Source: Sporofaciens musculi
GTDB lineage: Bacteria; Bacillota; Clostridia; Lachnospirales; Lachnospiraceae
Length of the DNA: 64,000 bases
NCBI RefSeq assembly: GCF_009830285.1
Contig: NZ_WUQX01000001.1
Location: 3,906,501-3,970,500 of the forward strand
Reading direction: 5' to 3'
Position 1 is the first letter of the stretch. Every line of letters begins with the position of its first letter. The position numbers were made by a program, and so were the translations under genes. This document shows positions 34,704 through 42,976 of this stretch, one piece after another. The notes below the pieces were generated by a model that was given only the letters and a program-made list of their open reading frames with translations, made no database searches and was not told the origin of the DNA.

Positions 34704-35216
34704 ATGTACAACTATAAAATTGTAGAACAGGTAATACGCAAACCTAAGCCCATGACAGGTTTTCTTCGTACAGTCATGCTCGTTTTTGCAGTAATCCTTC
34801 TGCTGCTGGGCATCACAATCTCCCAGGGGTTCATGCTGCCAGGCTTTCTTCTGGTAGTTCTCTACTACTTCTATAATACCTACAGTCAGAAGGAATACGA
34901 ATATATTCTGGAGGAAAATCATCTCACCATTGATGTCATATTCGGCAAAAAACACCGCAAAGCCGCCCATTATCTGGATATGGAGGCATTGGAGGTCCTT
35001 GCTCCCAACTGGCATGACGCTGTGGCCAAATACCGAAAGGAGGGCGGAAGCATCAGACTTACCAAATATGACTATACCTCTTACGAGGAGGATACTCCCT
35101 TCTATACCATGATTATCACAGAAAATCGGGAAAAGATTAAGCTGCTTCTGGACTTAAACGAAGATATGCTTATGACCATCAAGCGAAGATATCCAGAACG
35201 GGTATTTCTGACATAA
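34704..35216 (+). CDS. Membrane-anchored protein of unknown function (DUF6106-like)
   Basis: A 170-residue protein with two hydrophobic segments near the N-terminus (about 21-60) and a soluble C-terminal domain of about 105 residues containing the pattern KEYEYILEENHLTIDVIFGKK in part and ending KRRYPERVFLT. This arrangement resembles small clostridial DUF6106 proteins; I do not know a function. The start at 34704 has a strong ACAGGAGG; an earlier ATG at 34671 does not. It follows the AraC-type gene by 39 bases and ends at a terminator, so it may be co-transcribed with the regulator rather than with the ABC genes. Confidence 0.75.
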   Translation: MYNYKIVEQVIRKPKPMTGFLRTVMLVFAVILLLLGITISQGFMLPGFLLVVLYYFYNTYSQKEYEYILEENHLTIDVIFGKKHRKAAHYLDMEALEVLAPNWHDAVAKYRKEGGSIRLTKYDYTSYEEDTPFYTMIITENREKIKLLLDLNEDMLMTIKRRYPERVFLT

Positions 35217-35238
35217 TAACTACATATCTTGACCTCCT

Positions 35239-35305
35239 GCCCCAAAGACTGGCGCTATCATCAGAGCGTACTTCTGATTAAAGCCTGCTTTGGGGCTGTT
35301 CTTTT
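35239..35305 (+). terminator. Terminator before the ABC operon
   Basis: The outer arms GCCCCAAAG (35239-35247) and CTTTGGGGC (35288-35296) enclose about 40 bases with a second small stem, and CTGTTCTTTTT follows. It separates the regulator unit from the ABC operon. Confidence 0.75.
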
Positions 35306-35344
35306 TCATAATTATTACCAAAAAAGATGACGCTTCTTGTCGAA

Positions 35345-35430
35345 TCTAATGCAATAGCACTAGACATAGTTGATTTTGCACACTATACGATTGATAATGC
35401 AAACTTTTGGCGCGTTTATATTGATATAAT
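35345..35430 (+). promoter_or_regulatory. ABC operon promoter with AraC-type direct repeats
   Basis: A perfect -10 TATAAT is at 35425-35430 but there is no -35 match at 17 bases. Instead two direct repeats, TTGATTTTGCA at 35370-35380 and TTGATAATGCA at 35391-35401, are spaced exactly 21 bases apart, the second ending where the -35 would begin. A weaker third copy (ATCTAATGCA) ends at 35353. The pattern is that of an AraC-type activator site next to a promoter that needs activation. Confidence 0.6.
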
Positions 35431-35469
35431 ACGAGCATAAAGTAATTTATCAAAAGGAGGACAAAGATT

Positions 35470-36807
35470 ATGAAGAAAAAGTTACTTTCAGTATTACTCG
35501 TGGGAGCAATGGCATTCTCACTTGCAGCATGCGGCGGCGGTGGCGGCTCCGATGACAGTGGCTCTGGCAGCGGCGGTGATTCTGGTTCTGATGCAGGCGG
35601 CAGCTCAGGTGGGGACAAGCTGGTCGTATGGACATGGGATCCGGCATTCAATATTCCGGCAATCGAGGAGGCTGGCAAGATTTACAAAGACACTGTAAAC
35701 GACAAGTTTGAGCTTGAAGTTGTTGAGACTTTGTCAGATGACTGTGAGACAAAGCTACAGACATGTGCAGAATCCGGTGATTTCGGAACTATGCCGGACA
35801 TTGTTCTGATGCAGGACAACTCCTATCAGAAGTTCGTTTCCTTCTATCCAGAAGCATTTACAGACCTGACAGACAGCGGAATTGATTTCTCACAGTTTGC
35901 AGAAGGTAAGTTAAGCTACTCTACCGTAGACGGCAAGAACTATGGCGTACCGTTCGACAATGGCGCGGTTGTTTCCTGTTATCGTACAGACATTCTGGAG
36001 GAGGCAGGTTATTCGATCGACGACATCACAGACATCGACTGGGACAAGTTCATTGAGATTGGTAAAGTAGTTAAGGAAAAGACCGGTAAATACATGCTGT
36101 CCGGACAGGCTAACAGCCAGGATATCATCATGATGATGCTTCAGTCCGCCGGCGCTTCCCTGTTTAACGAGGACGGAACTCCGAACCTTGTTGGCAACGA
36201 TCCGCTGAATGAGTGTATCGATATCTATCAGAAGATGGTAAAAGAAGGCATCTTCTATGAAGTAAATGAGTGGGATGAGTACGTATCTTCTATCACCAAT
36301 GAGCAGTGTGCAGGAACCATCAATGGTAACTGGATTATGGCTACAATCATGGGTATGGAAGACACAGCAGGTAAGTGGGAGATTACCAATATGCCTAAAC
36401 TGGTTAAGACCGCAGATGCTACGAACTACTCCAACAACGGTGGTTCTTCCTGGTATGTAACTTCTAACTGCAAGAACACAGACCTTGCTTTCGATTTCCT
36501 TGCTAAGACATTTGCAGGAAGCGAAGACCTGTATGCAAACATTCTTCCTACTACCGGTGCAATCGGTACATGGGGACCTGCTGGCGAGTCCGAAGCTTAT
36601 CAGGCTCCACAGGAATTCTGGAATGACCAGCCAATCTACTCTACCATCGTTGAGTATGCTGAGAAGACACCTACCAACAACACAAGCGCTTACTACTATG
36701 ATGTTCGTGAGGTTATCTCTACAGCAATCCAGGATATTATGACCGGCGGCGACAAGGAAAAGACCTTAGAGCAGGCTCAGGCAGATGCTGAATTCTATTA
36801 TGAATAA
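35470..36807 (+). CDS. ABC sugar-binding lipoprotein
   Basis: Extracellular solute-binding protein of family 1 (MalE-like), 445 residues. It has a lipoprotein signal peptide with lipobox LAAC (Cys21), followed by a flexible Gly/Ser/Asp linker to about residue 50, then the two-lobed binding domain (VVWTWDPAFNIPAIEEAGKIY in part; YGVPFDNGAVVSCYRTDILEEAGY in part). AAAGGAGG precedes the start. Two permease genes follow, but no ATPase gene, which is usual for Firmicute CUT1 importers that share one MsiK/MalK-type ATPase. The substrate is probably an oligosaccharide; adjacency to LacZ suggests a galactoside or a host glycan fragment. Confidence 0.92.
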   Translation: MKKKLLSVLLVGAMAFSLAACGGGGGSDDSGSGSGGDSGSDAGGSSGGDKLVVWTWDPAFNIPAIEEAGKIYKDTVNDKFELEVVETLSDDCETKLQTCAESGDFGTMPDIVLMQDNSYQKFVSFYPEAFTDLTDSGIDFSQFAEGKLSYSTVDGKNYGVPFDNGAVVSCYRTDILEEAGYSIDDITDIDWDKFIEIGKVVKEKTGKYMLSGQANSQDIIMMMLQSAGASLFNEDGTPNLVGNDPLNECIDIYQKMVKEGIFYEVNEWDEYVSSITNEQCAGTINGNWIMATIMGMEDTAGKWEITNMPKLVKTADATNYSNNGGSSWYVTSNCKNTDLAFDFLAKTFAGSEDLYANILPTTGAIGTWGPAGESEAYQAPQEFWNDQPIYSTIVEYAEKTPTNNTSAYYYDVREVISTAIQDIMTGGDKEKTLEQAQADAEFYYE

Positions 36808-36839
36808 AACATACCCGGTCTGATTTACGCGATAATATT

Positions 36840-36870
36840 TTCGGGGGGACCGTATCATGGTTCCCCCGAA
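36840..36870 (+). other. Intercistronic hairpin after the solute-binding protein gene
   Basis: A 12-bp GC-rich stem (36840-36851 with 36859-36870, one G-U pair) with a seven-base loop and no T-run. In sugar importers such structures keep the binding-protein mRNA stable and reduce permease expression. Confidence 0.7.
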
Positions 36871-36917
36871 CTATTATACAAACTACATATAGCTTAAGGA
36901 ACGAAGGGGGTTTTTCT

Positions 36918-37811
36918 ATGGAACCTAAAAAGAAAGGTATGAGCCTGATTGCGAAGCAGAAAGCCGCCGGCTGGGCATTCCTCACTCCGGCAACTATTAT
37001 GATCGCAGTCATGAGCTTCTACCCCATGATCAGGGCTTTTATTCTGTCTCTTCAGACAGGTAAAGGTGCCAACTACAGATTTACTGGTTTTTCCAACTAT
37101 GCCCGAATGTTTGAAGACAGAGTATTTCTTCGGTCAGTGGGAAATACATTCTTCTATCTGGCAATTCAGGTGCCGATCATGCTGGTGCTTGCAATCCTGC
37201 TGGCACAGCTTCTGAACAACAAGGATCTCCGGTTCAAAGGATTTTTCCGGACCTGTGTATTTCTGCCTTGTGCAACGTCATTGGTTTCCTATGCGATTAT
37301 TTTCCGTTTCCTGTTTGCACAGGATGGACTGGTTAATAATGCATTAGTCAAGATTGGACTACTGGATCAGGGTTATAATTTCCTTGGAACTGCTTGGTCG
37401 GCAAAGATGGTAATCATAATCGCTCTGATTTGGAGATGGACTGGATATAACATGGTATTCTATCTTGCAGGACTTCAGAATATTGAGTATTCCGTATATG
37501 AGGCAGCAAAGATCGACGGCGCCAACGGCTGGAAGACCTTCTGGGGAATCACAGTACCGCTTTTGAAGCCAACGATTATCATGACCTTTATCATGTCCAT
37601 CAACGGTACTTTGCAGTTGTTCGACGAGTCTGTCAACCTGACCAACGGCGGACCCGCCAATGCGACAATTACAATGTCCCATTATATATACAATACCTGT
37701 TTCCTGCGTGCCCCGAATTTCGGTTACGGAAGCGCCATGGCATTCTTCGTATTCATTATAGTTGCTATCTTAGCATTTATTAATCTGAAAGTAGGTGATA
37801 CACGTGACTGA
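36918..37811 (+). CDS. ABC sugar transporter permease (MalF-like)
   Basis: A 297-residue membrane protein with six predicted membrane segments and the ATPase-contact EAA loop EAAKIDGANGWKTFWGITVP around residue 195. The first 20 residues are basic and cytoplasmic. A GAAGGGGG sequence lies ahead of the ATG. It is translationally coupled to the second permease, whose start lies within its last codons. Typical CUT1 family inner-membrane subunit; the specificity is not visible. Confidence 0.93.
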   Translation: MEPKKKGMSLIAKQKAAGWAFLTPATIMIAVMSFYPMIRAFILSLQTGKGANYRFTGFSNYARMFEDRVFLRSVGNTFFYLAIQVPIMLVLAILLAQLLNNKDLRFKGFFRTCVFLPCATSLVSYAIIFRFLFAQDGLVNNALVKIGLLDQGYNFLGTAWSAKMVIIIALIWRWTGYNMVFYLAGLQNIEYSVYEAAKIDGANGWKTFWGITVPLLKPTIIMTFIMSINGTLQLFDESVNLTNGGPANATITMSHYIYNTCFLRAPNFGYGSAMAFFVFIIVAILAFINLKVGDTRD

Positions 37812-38634
37812 GAAAAAGAACAAATCTATGATTCAGCGCAGGCTGATTCCTACCTACATATTTTTGACGATTTTTTCTATCATCTCAATATTTCCGTTCC
37901 TGTGGATGATATCTGCTGCCACGAATAACTACATCGACATCTCAAAAGGACGTCTGATGCCTGGTTCTTTTGCGGCAGAGAATTTCCGGAACCTGGTTGC
38001 TCAGCAGCCGCTGGCACGTGCGATGACCAACTCCTTCGTTTACGCCATCTCAGTGACGATTATCTGTTTGTTTATCTGTTCACTGGCTGGTTACGGATTC
38101 GAGGTTTACCATGACAAATGGAAGGATAAATTATTCTCCATCTTGCTGCTTGCGATGATGATTCCTCAGGTGGCAACCATGATTCCATTGTTCCAGATGT
38201 TTTCCAAGGCAAAACTTCTGAACACGACAATCGGCTTCTTCCTTCCTATGATTTCAACGCCGTTTATGATCATGATGTTCCGGCAGAATGCCCGTGCATT
38301 TCCGGTTGACATCATCGAGGCAGCAAGACTTGACGGGTTGACCGAGATTGGAATCTTCTTCCGCATGTTCTTCCCAACCATGAGGTCTACGTATGCGGCG
38401 GCTGCGGTTATCACCTTCATGAACGCATGGAATGCGTATCTGTGGCCAAAGGTAATCATGACAGACGGTAAGTCATTGAACATGGTTATGTTGATTGCCA
38501 ATACCATTGGCGGTTACAAGATTGACTATGGTATGATTATGATGGGCGTATTGTTCTGCTCTATTCCTACGATGATCGTATTCTTCGTATTGCAGAAGCA
38601 GTTCGCAGAAGGTATTACCGGCGCTGTTAAATAA
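37804..38634 (+). CDS. ABC sugar transporter permease (MalG-like)
   Basis: A 276-residue second permease with six membrane segments and EAA loop EAARLDGLTEIGIFFRMFFP near residue 170. The start is a GTG at 37804, five bases after AGGTGA, overlapping the first permease by 8 bases; another GTG nine bases upstream is part of the ribosome binding site. With the first permease it forms the channel of the importer. The next gene, a DUF3863-like protein, follows after a hairpin. Confidence 0.92.
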   Translation: MTEKKNKSMIQRRLIPTYIFLTIFSIISIFPFLWMISAATNNYIDISKGRLMPGSFAAENFRNLVAQQPLARAMTNSFVYAISVTIICLFICSLAGYGFEVYHDKWKDKLFSILLLAMMIPQVATMIPLFQMFSKAKLLNTTIGFFLPMISTPFMIMMFRQNARAFPVDIIEAARLDGLTEIGIFFRMFFPTMRSTYAAAAVITFMNAWNAYLWPKVIMTDGKSLNMVMLIANTIGGYKIDYGMIMMGVLFCSIPTMIVFFVLQKQFAEGITGAVK

Positions 38635-38662
38635 TTAACTGAATGATTATAGCTTACGGATG

Positions 38663-38702
38663 TCCGGCATGTTTTCCCGCACAGGCGGGCATACATGCCG
38701 GA
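38663..38702 (+). other. Nested hairpin between permease and DUF3863-like gene
   Basis: The outer stem TCCGGCATG/CATGCCGGA (38663-38671 with 38694-38702) encloses an inner CCCGC/GCGGG stem. There is no T-run, so partial read-through into the next gene is expected. It may tune expression between transporter and enzyme. Confidence 0.65.
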
Positions 38703-38797
38703 TATATTATTAACCGGCTCACAACCATATGCTTCCCAAATCCTACGGGGGATGCCCGTGTATTGTGGCCTATAACAATGATAGGAGTATTTTGAAA

Positions 38798-40630
38798 ATG
38801 AGTGAATTTATTCTTAATGTAATCCACCGTCCTGAGATGGTTCCAGAGTATTCTGCAACCGTCACAGGACACGGCAAAGAGGAGGATATTGGAGACAAGA
38901 AGCTTCTGACGGAATCTTTGGATATCTTCAAGACCCAGCAGAGGCTTGCCCATGAAAATGGGTTGAAGGTTACGATTCACATGACCTATGCCGCGCTTTT
39001 TAATGCGGAGGCTGTGGCAATCGCCAAAAACGACCATGAGGCATACGGGGACGAGATTGCCCTGTCCCTTCTTGGGCTTCCCTGTGAGGAATTCCGTGAA
39101 AAGTATAAGACTAAGGACTTCTGTATCTGGATGTTCTCTATGGAGGACAAGAAACGGATTGTGGACGACGTGTTCGGCAAGTTCCACGATACCTTTGGCT
39201 TCTACCCTGAATCTACCGGTTCTTACTACATGGATGCAGATTTGACCAACTATATCAAGGAAGCCTACCCTTCTGTCAAATGTGCCATTGCAACCTGTTG
39301 GGAGGAGGGCCCAAAAGCATATCATACCTGCAACAACTCCTGGTATACGCTTTTCGACGGCGGCCCGTGGGCGCCCTGGATTCCCTCTAAACAGAATACC
39401 CACGCACCCGCTTCAGACGAGTCTGAGGACAGCGGTATCGTTGCCATCCCCCACTTATCCAGAGATCTTCTGGCATGTTATGACGGGAACGGCTCGAACT
39501 TCGGCACCCATCCCCAGAATGTACTGCGGGGCATGATTTATGATACAAAGACCTGGGAATTCCCCTATCTCTACAATCTGATTGACCAGTATAGGGCACA
39601 GGAGAAGTATAATAACGGATATGCCTACAATATGATGTTCGTTGGACCTGGCTGGATGAACAAAATGGGACGGTGGGAGGCGCCTTACGAGCTTCTGCTG
39701 AAATCCTACTCGGACGGATGTAAGTATTACGGTGATTTGAAGAAAGAGGGCAAGCTTATTGATATGACCATGTCTGAATTTGCTGACTATTACCGGAAGA
39801 AAAAAACCTACAAAGAGCCGGAATGTGCGCTCTGGCGAGATATCCTCTATGGTTCTGACAAGCAGGTGTTCTGGTATACCGACCCCTATATGAGAGCCGG
39901 CGTCAGCATGGACCAGGGCGGCGCAATCTTCGATCTCCGTCCTTATGCCGCGAAGCTTAAGTGGGAGGTGGGCATCGGAACAAAGCATGTGCAGGATGCC
40001 TCTTATCCCTTCTTAATTCAGGAGAAATATCGGGCAGGATATTTTACCCACTATGCGGGAGAGGGAACCATACGGAGTGCGAAGCTAAGCTATCAGGGTG
40101 AGGAGGTTGACCTGTGCCTGTGCCGTACCAAGGCCCATTTCTCACAGGAGGGAACGACCAGGGTTCTGACACTTGACCCTGTGACCATTGAATTTGCCGA
40201 CCTGTCCCTGACGTTGCAGACCAGGGAATATTTTGAGGAGGGAAGCGGCTCTATTAAGATTGAGCGTACTGTCCTTGAAATGAGCAATCCAAAGGCTCAA
40301 GTCGAACTGAATGAGTATATGGTGGCTTGTTACGGGACGACGGAATATCCGGAGGATATGACGGGGATTACGCTGACCTGTGAAGGCGCCGAGACGAAAA
40401 CGATTGCGTATGAGTACCGCTGCCGTGAGGAGAGCCTTAACGGCGCGTCCGCTGTTTCCGCCGTGATTCCGGCCATTGAGACAAAGGTTTCTATGACTGC
40501 ATCTGCCGAAGCAAACGGGTATGTCAGGGAAGGATATGCGTTCTCACCTATGTTTACGCTGGGATATAAGAAAAATATAAGGGATAAGGAGATGTTTGCG
40601 ACATGGCTCAATCTGGAAAAGGCAAATTAA
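38798..40630 (+). CDS. DUF3863/DUF3864-like protein, putative carbohydrate-active enzyme
   Basis: A 610-residue soluble protein without signal peptide. The N-terminal ~350 residues read like a beta/alpha barrel: GLKVTIHMTYAAL near 45, HEAYGDEIALSLLG near 75, FGFYPESTGSYYMDADL near 137 and PHLSRDLLACYDG near 215 resemble the layout of GH57/NodB-type enzymes, with several conserved Asp, His and Glu residues. The C-terminal ~230 residues are beta-rich. I believe it corresponds to the pair DUF3863 + DUF3864, known from Bacteroidetes structures without function; this is from memory. The ATG at 38798 is preferred (GGAG upstream). As the enzyme gene of an ABC importer operon, it probably acts in the cytoplasm on the imported glycan. 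Confidence 0.7.
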   Translation: MSEFILNVIHRPEMVPEYSATVTGHGKEEDIGDKKLLTESLDIFKTQQRLAHENGLKVTIHMTYAALFNAEAVAIAKNDHEAYGDEIALSLLGLPCEEFREKYKTKDFCIWMFSMEDKKRIVDDVFGKFHDTFGFYPESTGSYYMDADLTNYIKEAYPSVKCAIATCWEEGPKAYHTCNNSWYTLFDGGPWAPWIPSKQNTHAPASDESEDSGIVAIPHLSRDLLACYDGNGSNFGTHPQNVLRGMIYDTKTWEFPYLYNLIDQYRAQEKYNNGYAYNMMFVGPGWMNKMGRWEAPYELLLKSYSDGCKYYGDLKKEGKLIDMTMSEFADYYRKKKTYKEPECALWRDILYGSDKQVFWYTDPYMRAGVSMDQGGAIFDLRPYAAKLKWEVGIGTKHVQDASYPFLIQEKYRAGYFTHYAGEGTIRSAKLSYQGEEVDLCLCRTKAHFSQEGTTRVLTLDPVTIEFADLSLTLQTREYFEEGSGSIKIERTVLEMSNPKAQVELNEYMVACYGTTEYPEDMTGITLTCEGAETKTIAYEYRCREESLNGASAVSAVIPAIETKVSMTASAEANGYVREGYAFSPMFTLGYKKNIRDKEMFATWLNLEKAN

Positions 40631-40821
40631 ATTATAGATGTCCTTCCTGTTTTATGCGGGATCTGGATATTGATATGTTTTATGATAAGGATAAGAAGGA
40701 GTATTACTGTATCCGATGCCAGTATACTGGGACTGAAGATGATGTGCTGGCGAAAAACGAGATGGTACGGACGCGGTATGGGGCGATGAATATTAGGTAT
40801 ACGAAGTTTGATTTTGACTAG
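40603..40821 (+). CDS. Small zinc-ribbon protein overlapping the DUF3863-like gene
   Basis: A 72-residue protein with two cysteine pairs (YRCPSC near residue 11 and YCIRC near 35), a likely zinc ribbon, and a charged C-terminal part ending NIRYTKFDFD. The start overlaps the end of the preceding gene by 28 bases; AAGGAG lies about ten bases before the ATG, so it is probably expressed by translational coupling. A terminator follows. The function is unknown; it may be a regulator or simply a housekeeping gene that has joined the operon. Confidence 0.75.
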   Translation: MAQSGKGKLNYRCPSCFMRDLDIDMFYDKDKKEYYCIRCQYTGTEDDVLAKNEMVRTRYGAMNIRYTKFDFD

Positions 40822-40831
40822 GACAGATTCT

Positions 40832-40877
40832 AAAAGAGAGGTCATGGTATTTCCAATATTAAACCTCTCTTTTTTAA
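40832..40877 (+). terminator. Terminator of the ABC/DUF3863 operon
   Basis: An 11-bp stem AAAAGAGAGGT/ACCTCTCTTTT (40832-40842 with 40863-40873) followed by more Ts. Confidence 0.85.
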
Positions 40878-40906
40878 TAATTTTTTAATTCATACTAAAT
40901 TAGCAC

Positions 40907-40935
40907 TTGATATTTCTTCCAAAAGATGTTATTAT
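40907..40935 (+). promoter_or_regulatory. Promoter of the tRNA pair
   Basis: TTGATA at 40907-40912, a 17-base spacer and TATTAT at 40930-40935. It lies 35 bases upstream of tRNA-Pro. Confidence 0.7.
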
Positions 40936-40970
40936 AGAACACGGTTAAAGAATTAACAAGAATATTGTAT

Positions 40971-41045
<75 letters not shown>

Positions 41046-41052
41046 TAACCAT

Positions 41053-41123
41053 GCGGGTGTAGTTCAATGGTAGAACACTAGCCTTCCAAGCTAGATACGT
41101 GGGTTCGATTCCCATCACCCGCT
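41053..41123 (+). tRNA. tRNA-Gly (TCC)
   Basis: A 71-base cloverleaf with acceptor GCGGGTG/CACCCGC, discriminator T, T-loop GGTTCGATTCC and anticodon TCC in the loop of stem CTAGC/GCTAG. It follows tRNA-Pro by seven bases. Ts directly after the discriminator probably help to end transcription. CCA is not encoded. Confidence 0.97.
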
Positions 41124-41154
41124 TTTTTATGTTTTATTTTCAGGAGGGCTTCTG

Positions 41155-42102
41155 ATGAAGATTGTATTCTTAGACGTCAAGACAATCGGTGAAGATATTG
41201 ATTTGTCCGGCTACGACCGGTTAGGCCAGGTGGTAAAATACCCCTTCTCCACTCCCGCCCAGGTTCCTGATCGGATTGCGGATGCAGACGTTATTGTCCT
41301 TAACAAAGTACGGATTGATGCCGAAACCGTGGGAGACGCCCCGAAGCTGAAGCTGGTCTGCGTAACCGCCACTGGAACCAATAATCTGGACAAGGAATTT
41401 CTTGACAAGCGCAAAATTGCCTGGAGAAATGTGGCCGGATACTCTACGGAGTCCGTGGCGCAGCATACATTTGCCATGCTGTTCTATTTACTGGAAAAAC
41501 TGCGATACTACGACGATTACGTAAAAGACGGGCGTTACGCATGTGATACGTCATTTACCCACTTTGAAGAACATTTTTATGAATTGAACGATAAGACCTG
41601 GGGAATCATCGGACTCGGCAATATCGGAAGACGGGTTGCGTCTATCGCGAAAGCCTTTGGCGCCCATGTAATCTATACCTCCCCCTCCGGCAGTCCTAAA
41701 CAGGAGGGATACTGTCAGGTAGATATGGATACTCTGCTTGCCTCCTCCGACATCATATCCGTTCATGCCCCGCTAAATAAATATACCGAGAATTTGATTA
41801 ATGCCGCTGCATTTAAGAAAATGAAGAAATCCTGCATCTTTCTGAATCTTGGCAGAGGACCGATTGTGGTTGAAGATGAGCTTGCCGAAGCTCTTGAACA
41901 GCACGAGATTGCCGCCGCAGGGCTGGACGTGCTCTGTACAGAGCCCATGAGTCCCCAAAACCCTCTTCTTCAGATGAAAGACAGCAGAAGGCTGTACATC
42001 ACCCCTCATATAGCCTGGGCCAGCGTAGAAGCCAGAACACGGCTGATGAAGATTGTTCTGGGACAGATTCATGAATTTTTCGACATAAAGCACAGCAATT
42101 AA
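41155..42102 (+). CDS. D-2-hydroxyacid dehydrogenase
   Basis: NAD(P)-dependent dehydrogenase of 315 residues, similar in layout to hydroxypyruvate/glycerate dehydrogenases. The coenzyme-binding motif GLGNIGRRVASIAKAFG is near residue 149. The catalytic Arg is in LNLGRGPIVVED near 227, Glu in DVLCTEPMSPQNPL near 256 and His in ITPHIAWASVEAR near 280. The substrate cannot be told from the sequence. AGGAGGG is upstream. It follows the tRNA pair and ends at a bidirectional terminator. Confidence 0.9.
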   Translation: MKIVFLDVKTIGEDIDLSGYDRLGQVVKYPFSTPAQVPDRIADADVIVLNKVRIDAETVGDAPKLKLVCVTATGTNNLDKEFLDKRKIAWRNVAGYSTESVAQHTFAMLFYLLEKLRYYDDYVKDGRYACDTSFTHFEEHFYELNDKTWGIIGLGNIGRRVASIAKAFGAHVIYTSPSGSPKQEGYCQVDMDTLLASSDIISVHAPLNKYTENLINAAAFKKMKKSCIFLNLGRGPIVVEDELAEALEQHEIAAAGLDVLCTEPMSPQNPLLQMKDSRRLYITPHIAWASVEARTRLMKIVLGQIHEFFDIKHSN

Positions 42103-42108
42103 ACATAA

Positions 42109-42170
42109 AAAACACTCAGGAATATAGACTGTATTAAGGTATCCTATATTCCTAAGTGTTTTATTTTTTC
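42109..42170. terminator. Bidirectional terminator between dehydrogenase and lspA
   Basis: A 19-bp stem (42109-42127 with 42144-42162) with one position that is mismatched on the plus strand but G-U on the minus strand, with T-runs on both sides. It overlaps the lspA stop codon. Confidence 0.85.
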
Positions 42171-42649
42171 GTCTTATCTCTATGCAATACCACCGAAAAC
42201 ATCTCCCCTGCCATCACCAGCACACCGCCGCAGACAAGATAGATATCCCCAAGATTCGCCGTAATCCTTCCAAGAAACTTCGTCTTAGTTTTGAATCCGA
42301 TATAGTCAACCACCTTCCCCTTTGCCAGCCTATCAAAGAGGTTGCTCGCTGCACCGGCGCTCACAAGGGCCATTCCCAATTTTTTTACATAGCTCCTCTT
42401 TTTCGCAAATGTGAGAAAATCCCACGCCAGTACTCCTGCGCCGGCAAACACAGACATGCCTCTCACAGCCTTTGGGCGCTCGTCAAACAGATTAAGCAGA
42501 AATCCCCTGTTATAGACTTTCCGGAGAACAAGCCCTCCGCCTGGGAGTTTCCTTTCTTCTCCCTGGTTCAGCTCATCCTCCACCCATCTCTTAATCATCA
42601 CATCCGCGCCCAGCAGTATTGCAAATATCACCAGCATAACGGAGAACAT
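42161..42649 (-). CDS. lspA: Lipoprotein signal peptidase (signal peptidase II)-like
   Basis: A 162-residue membrane protein with four hydrophobic segments. The two catalytic aspartates are recognisable in SNLFDRLAKGKVVDYIGF near residue 105 (VVDYI) and ANLGDIYLV near 133. The classical NxxD/FNxAD motifs are varied (NLFDR, ANLGD), so it is a divergent member. It should cleave diacylglyceryl prolipoproteins made by Lgt. It is the last gene of the long minus-strand operon, one base after the coiled-coil gene. A second, more canonical lspA may exist elsewhere in the genome. Confidence 0.82.
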   Translation of the reverse strand: MFSVMLVIFAILLGADVMIKRWVEDELNQGEERKLPGGGLVLRKVYNRGFLLNLFDERPKAVRGMSVFAGAGVLAWDFLTFAKKRSYVKKLGMALVSAGAASNLFDRLAKGKVVDYIGFKTKTKFLGRITANLGDIYLVCGGVLVMAGEMFSVVLHRDKTKK

Positions 42650-42650
42650 C

Positions 42651-42941
42651 CTATATCTCCTCTTTGATCTTTACAATCTGTTCTTCCTGCTTCTCAATCT
42701 CCTCCTCACGCTTCTCCACCTCTTCACACAGGGAAATGTACTCCGTATCGTCTACCTCGCCCTTCTGAAACTTTTCATAGACCATGCGTCCGATATCCCT
42801 TAAGTCCCTCTCATTGGCACGCTTCATAGAACGGATATCGCTCTTAATCTTCTGAATCTCCAGCGTATCCTCCGCCTTCTTACTAAAATCACTTGCCGTA
42901 TCTGAAATCTTCTTTCCCAGTTCACCAAAAAAATCTGCCAT
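42651..42941 (-). CDS. Small coiled-coil protein of unknown function
   Basis: A 96-residue highly charged protein starting MADFFGELGKKISDTASDF. From residue 30 on it is almost entirely predicted helix with heptad-like Ile/Leu spacing, ending in EEEIEKQEEQIVKIKEEI. It resembles small clostridial proteins that carry such a helix before a zinc ribbon, but no cysteines are present here. The start at 42941 is supported by AAAGGAG; a longer frame upstream runs into the subtilase gene and is rejected. It lies between the subtilase and lspA genes. Confidence 0.75.
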   Translation of the reverse strand: MADFFGELGKKISDTASDFSKKAEDTLEIQKIKSDIRSMKRANERDLRDIGRMVYEKFQKGEVDDTEYISLCEEVEKREEEIEKQEEQIVKIKEEI

Positions 42942-42976
42942 TTTATCTTCTCCTTTTCTCTTTTCTTGTCTGTCTG

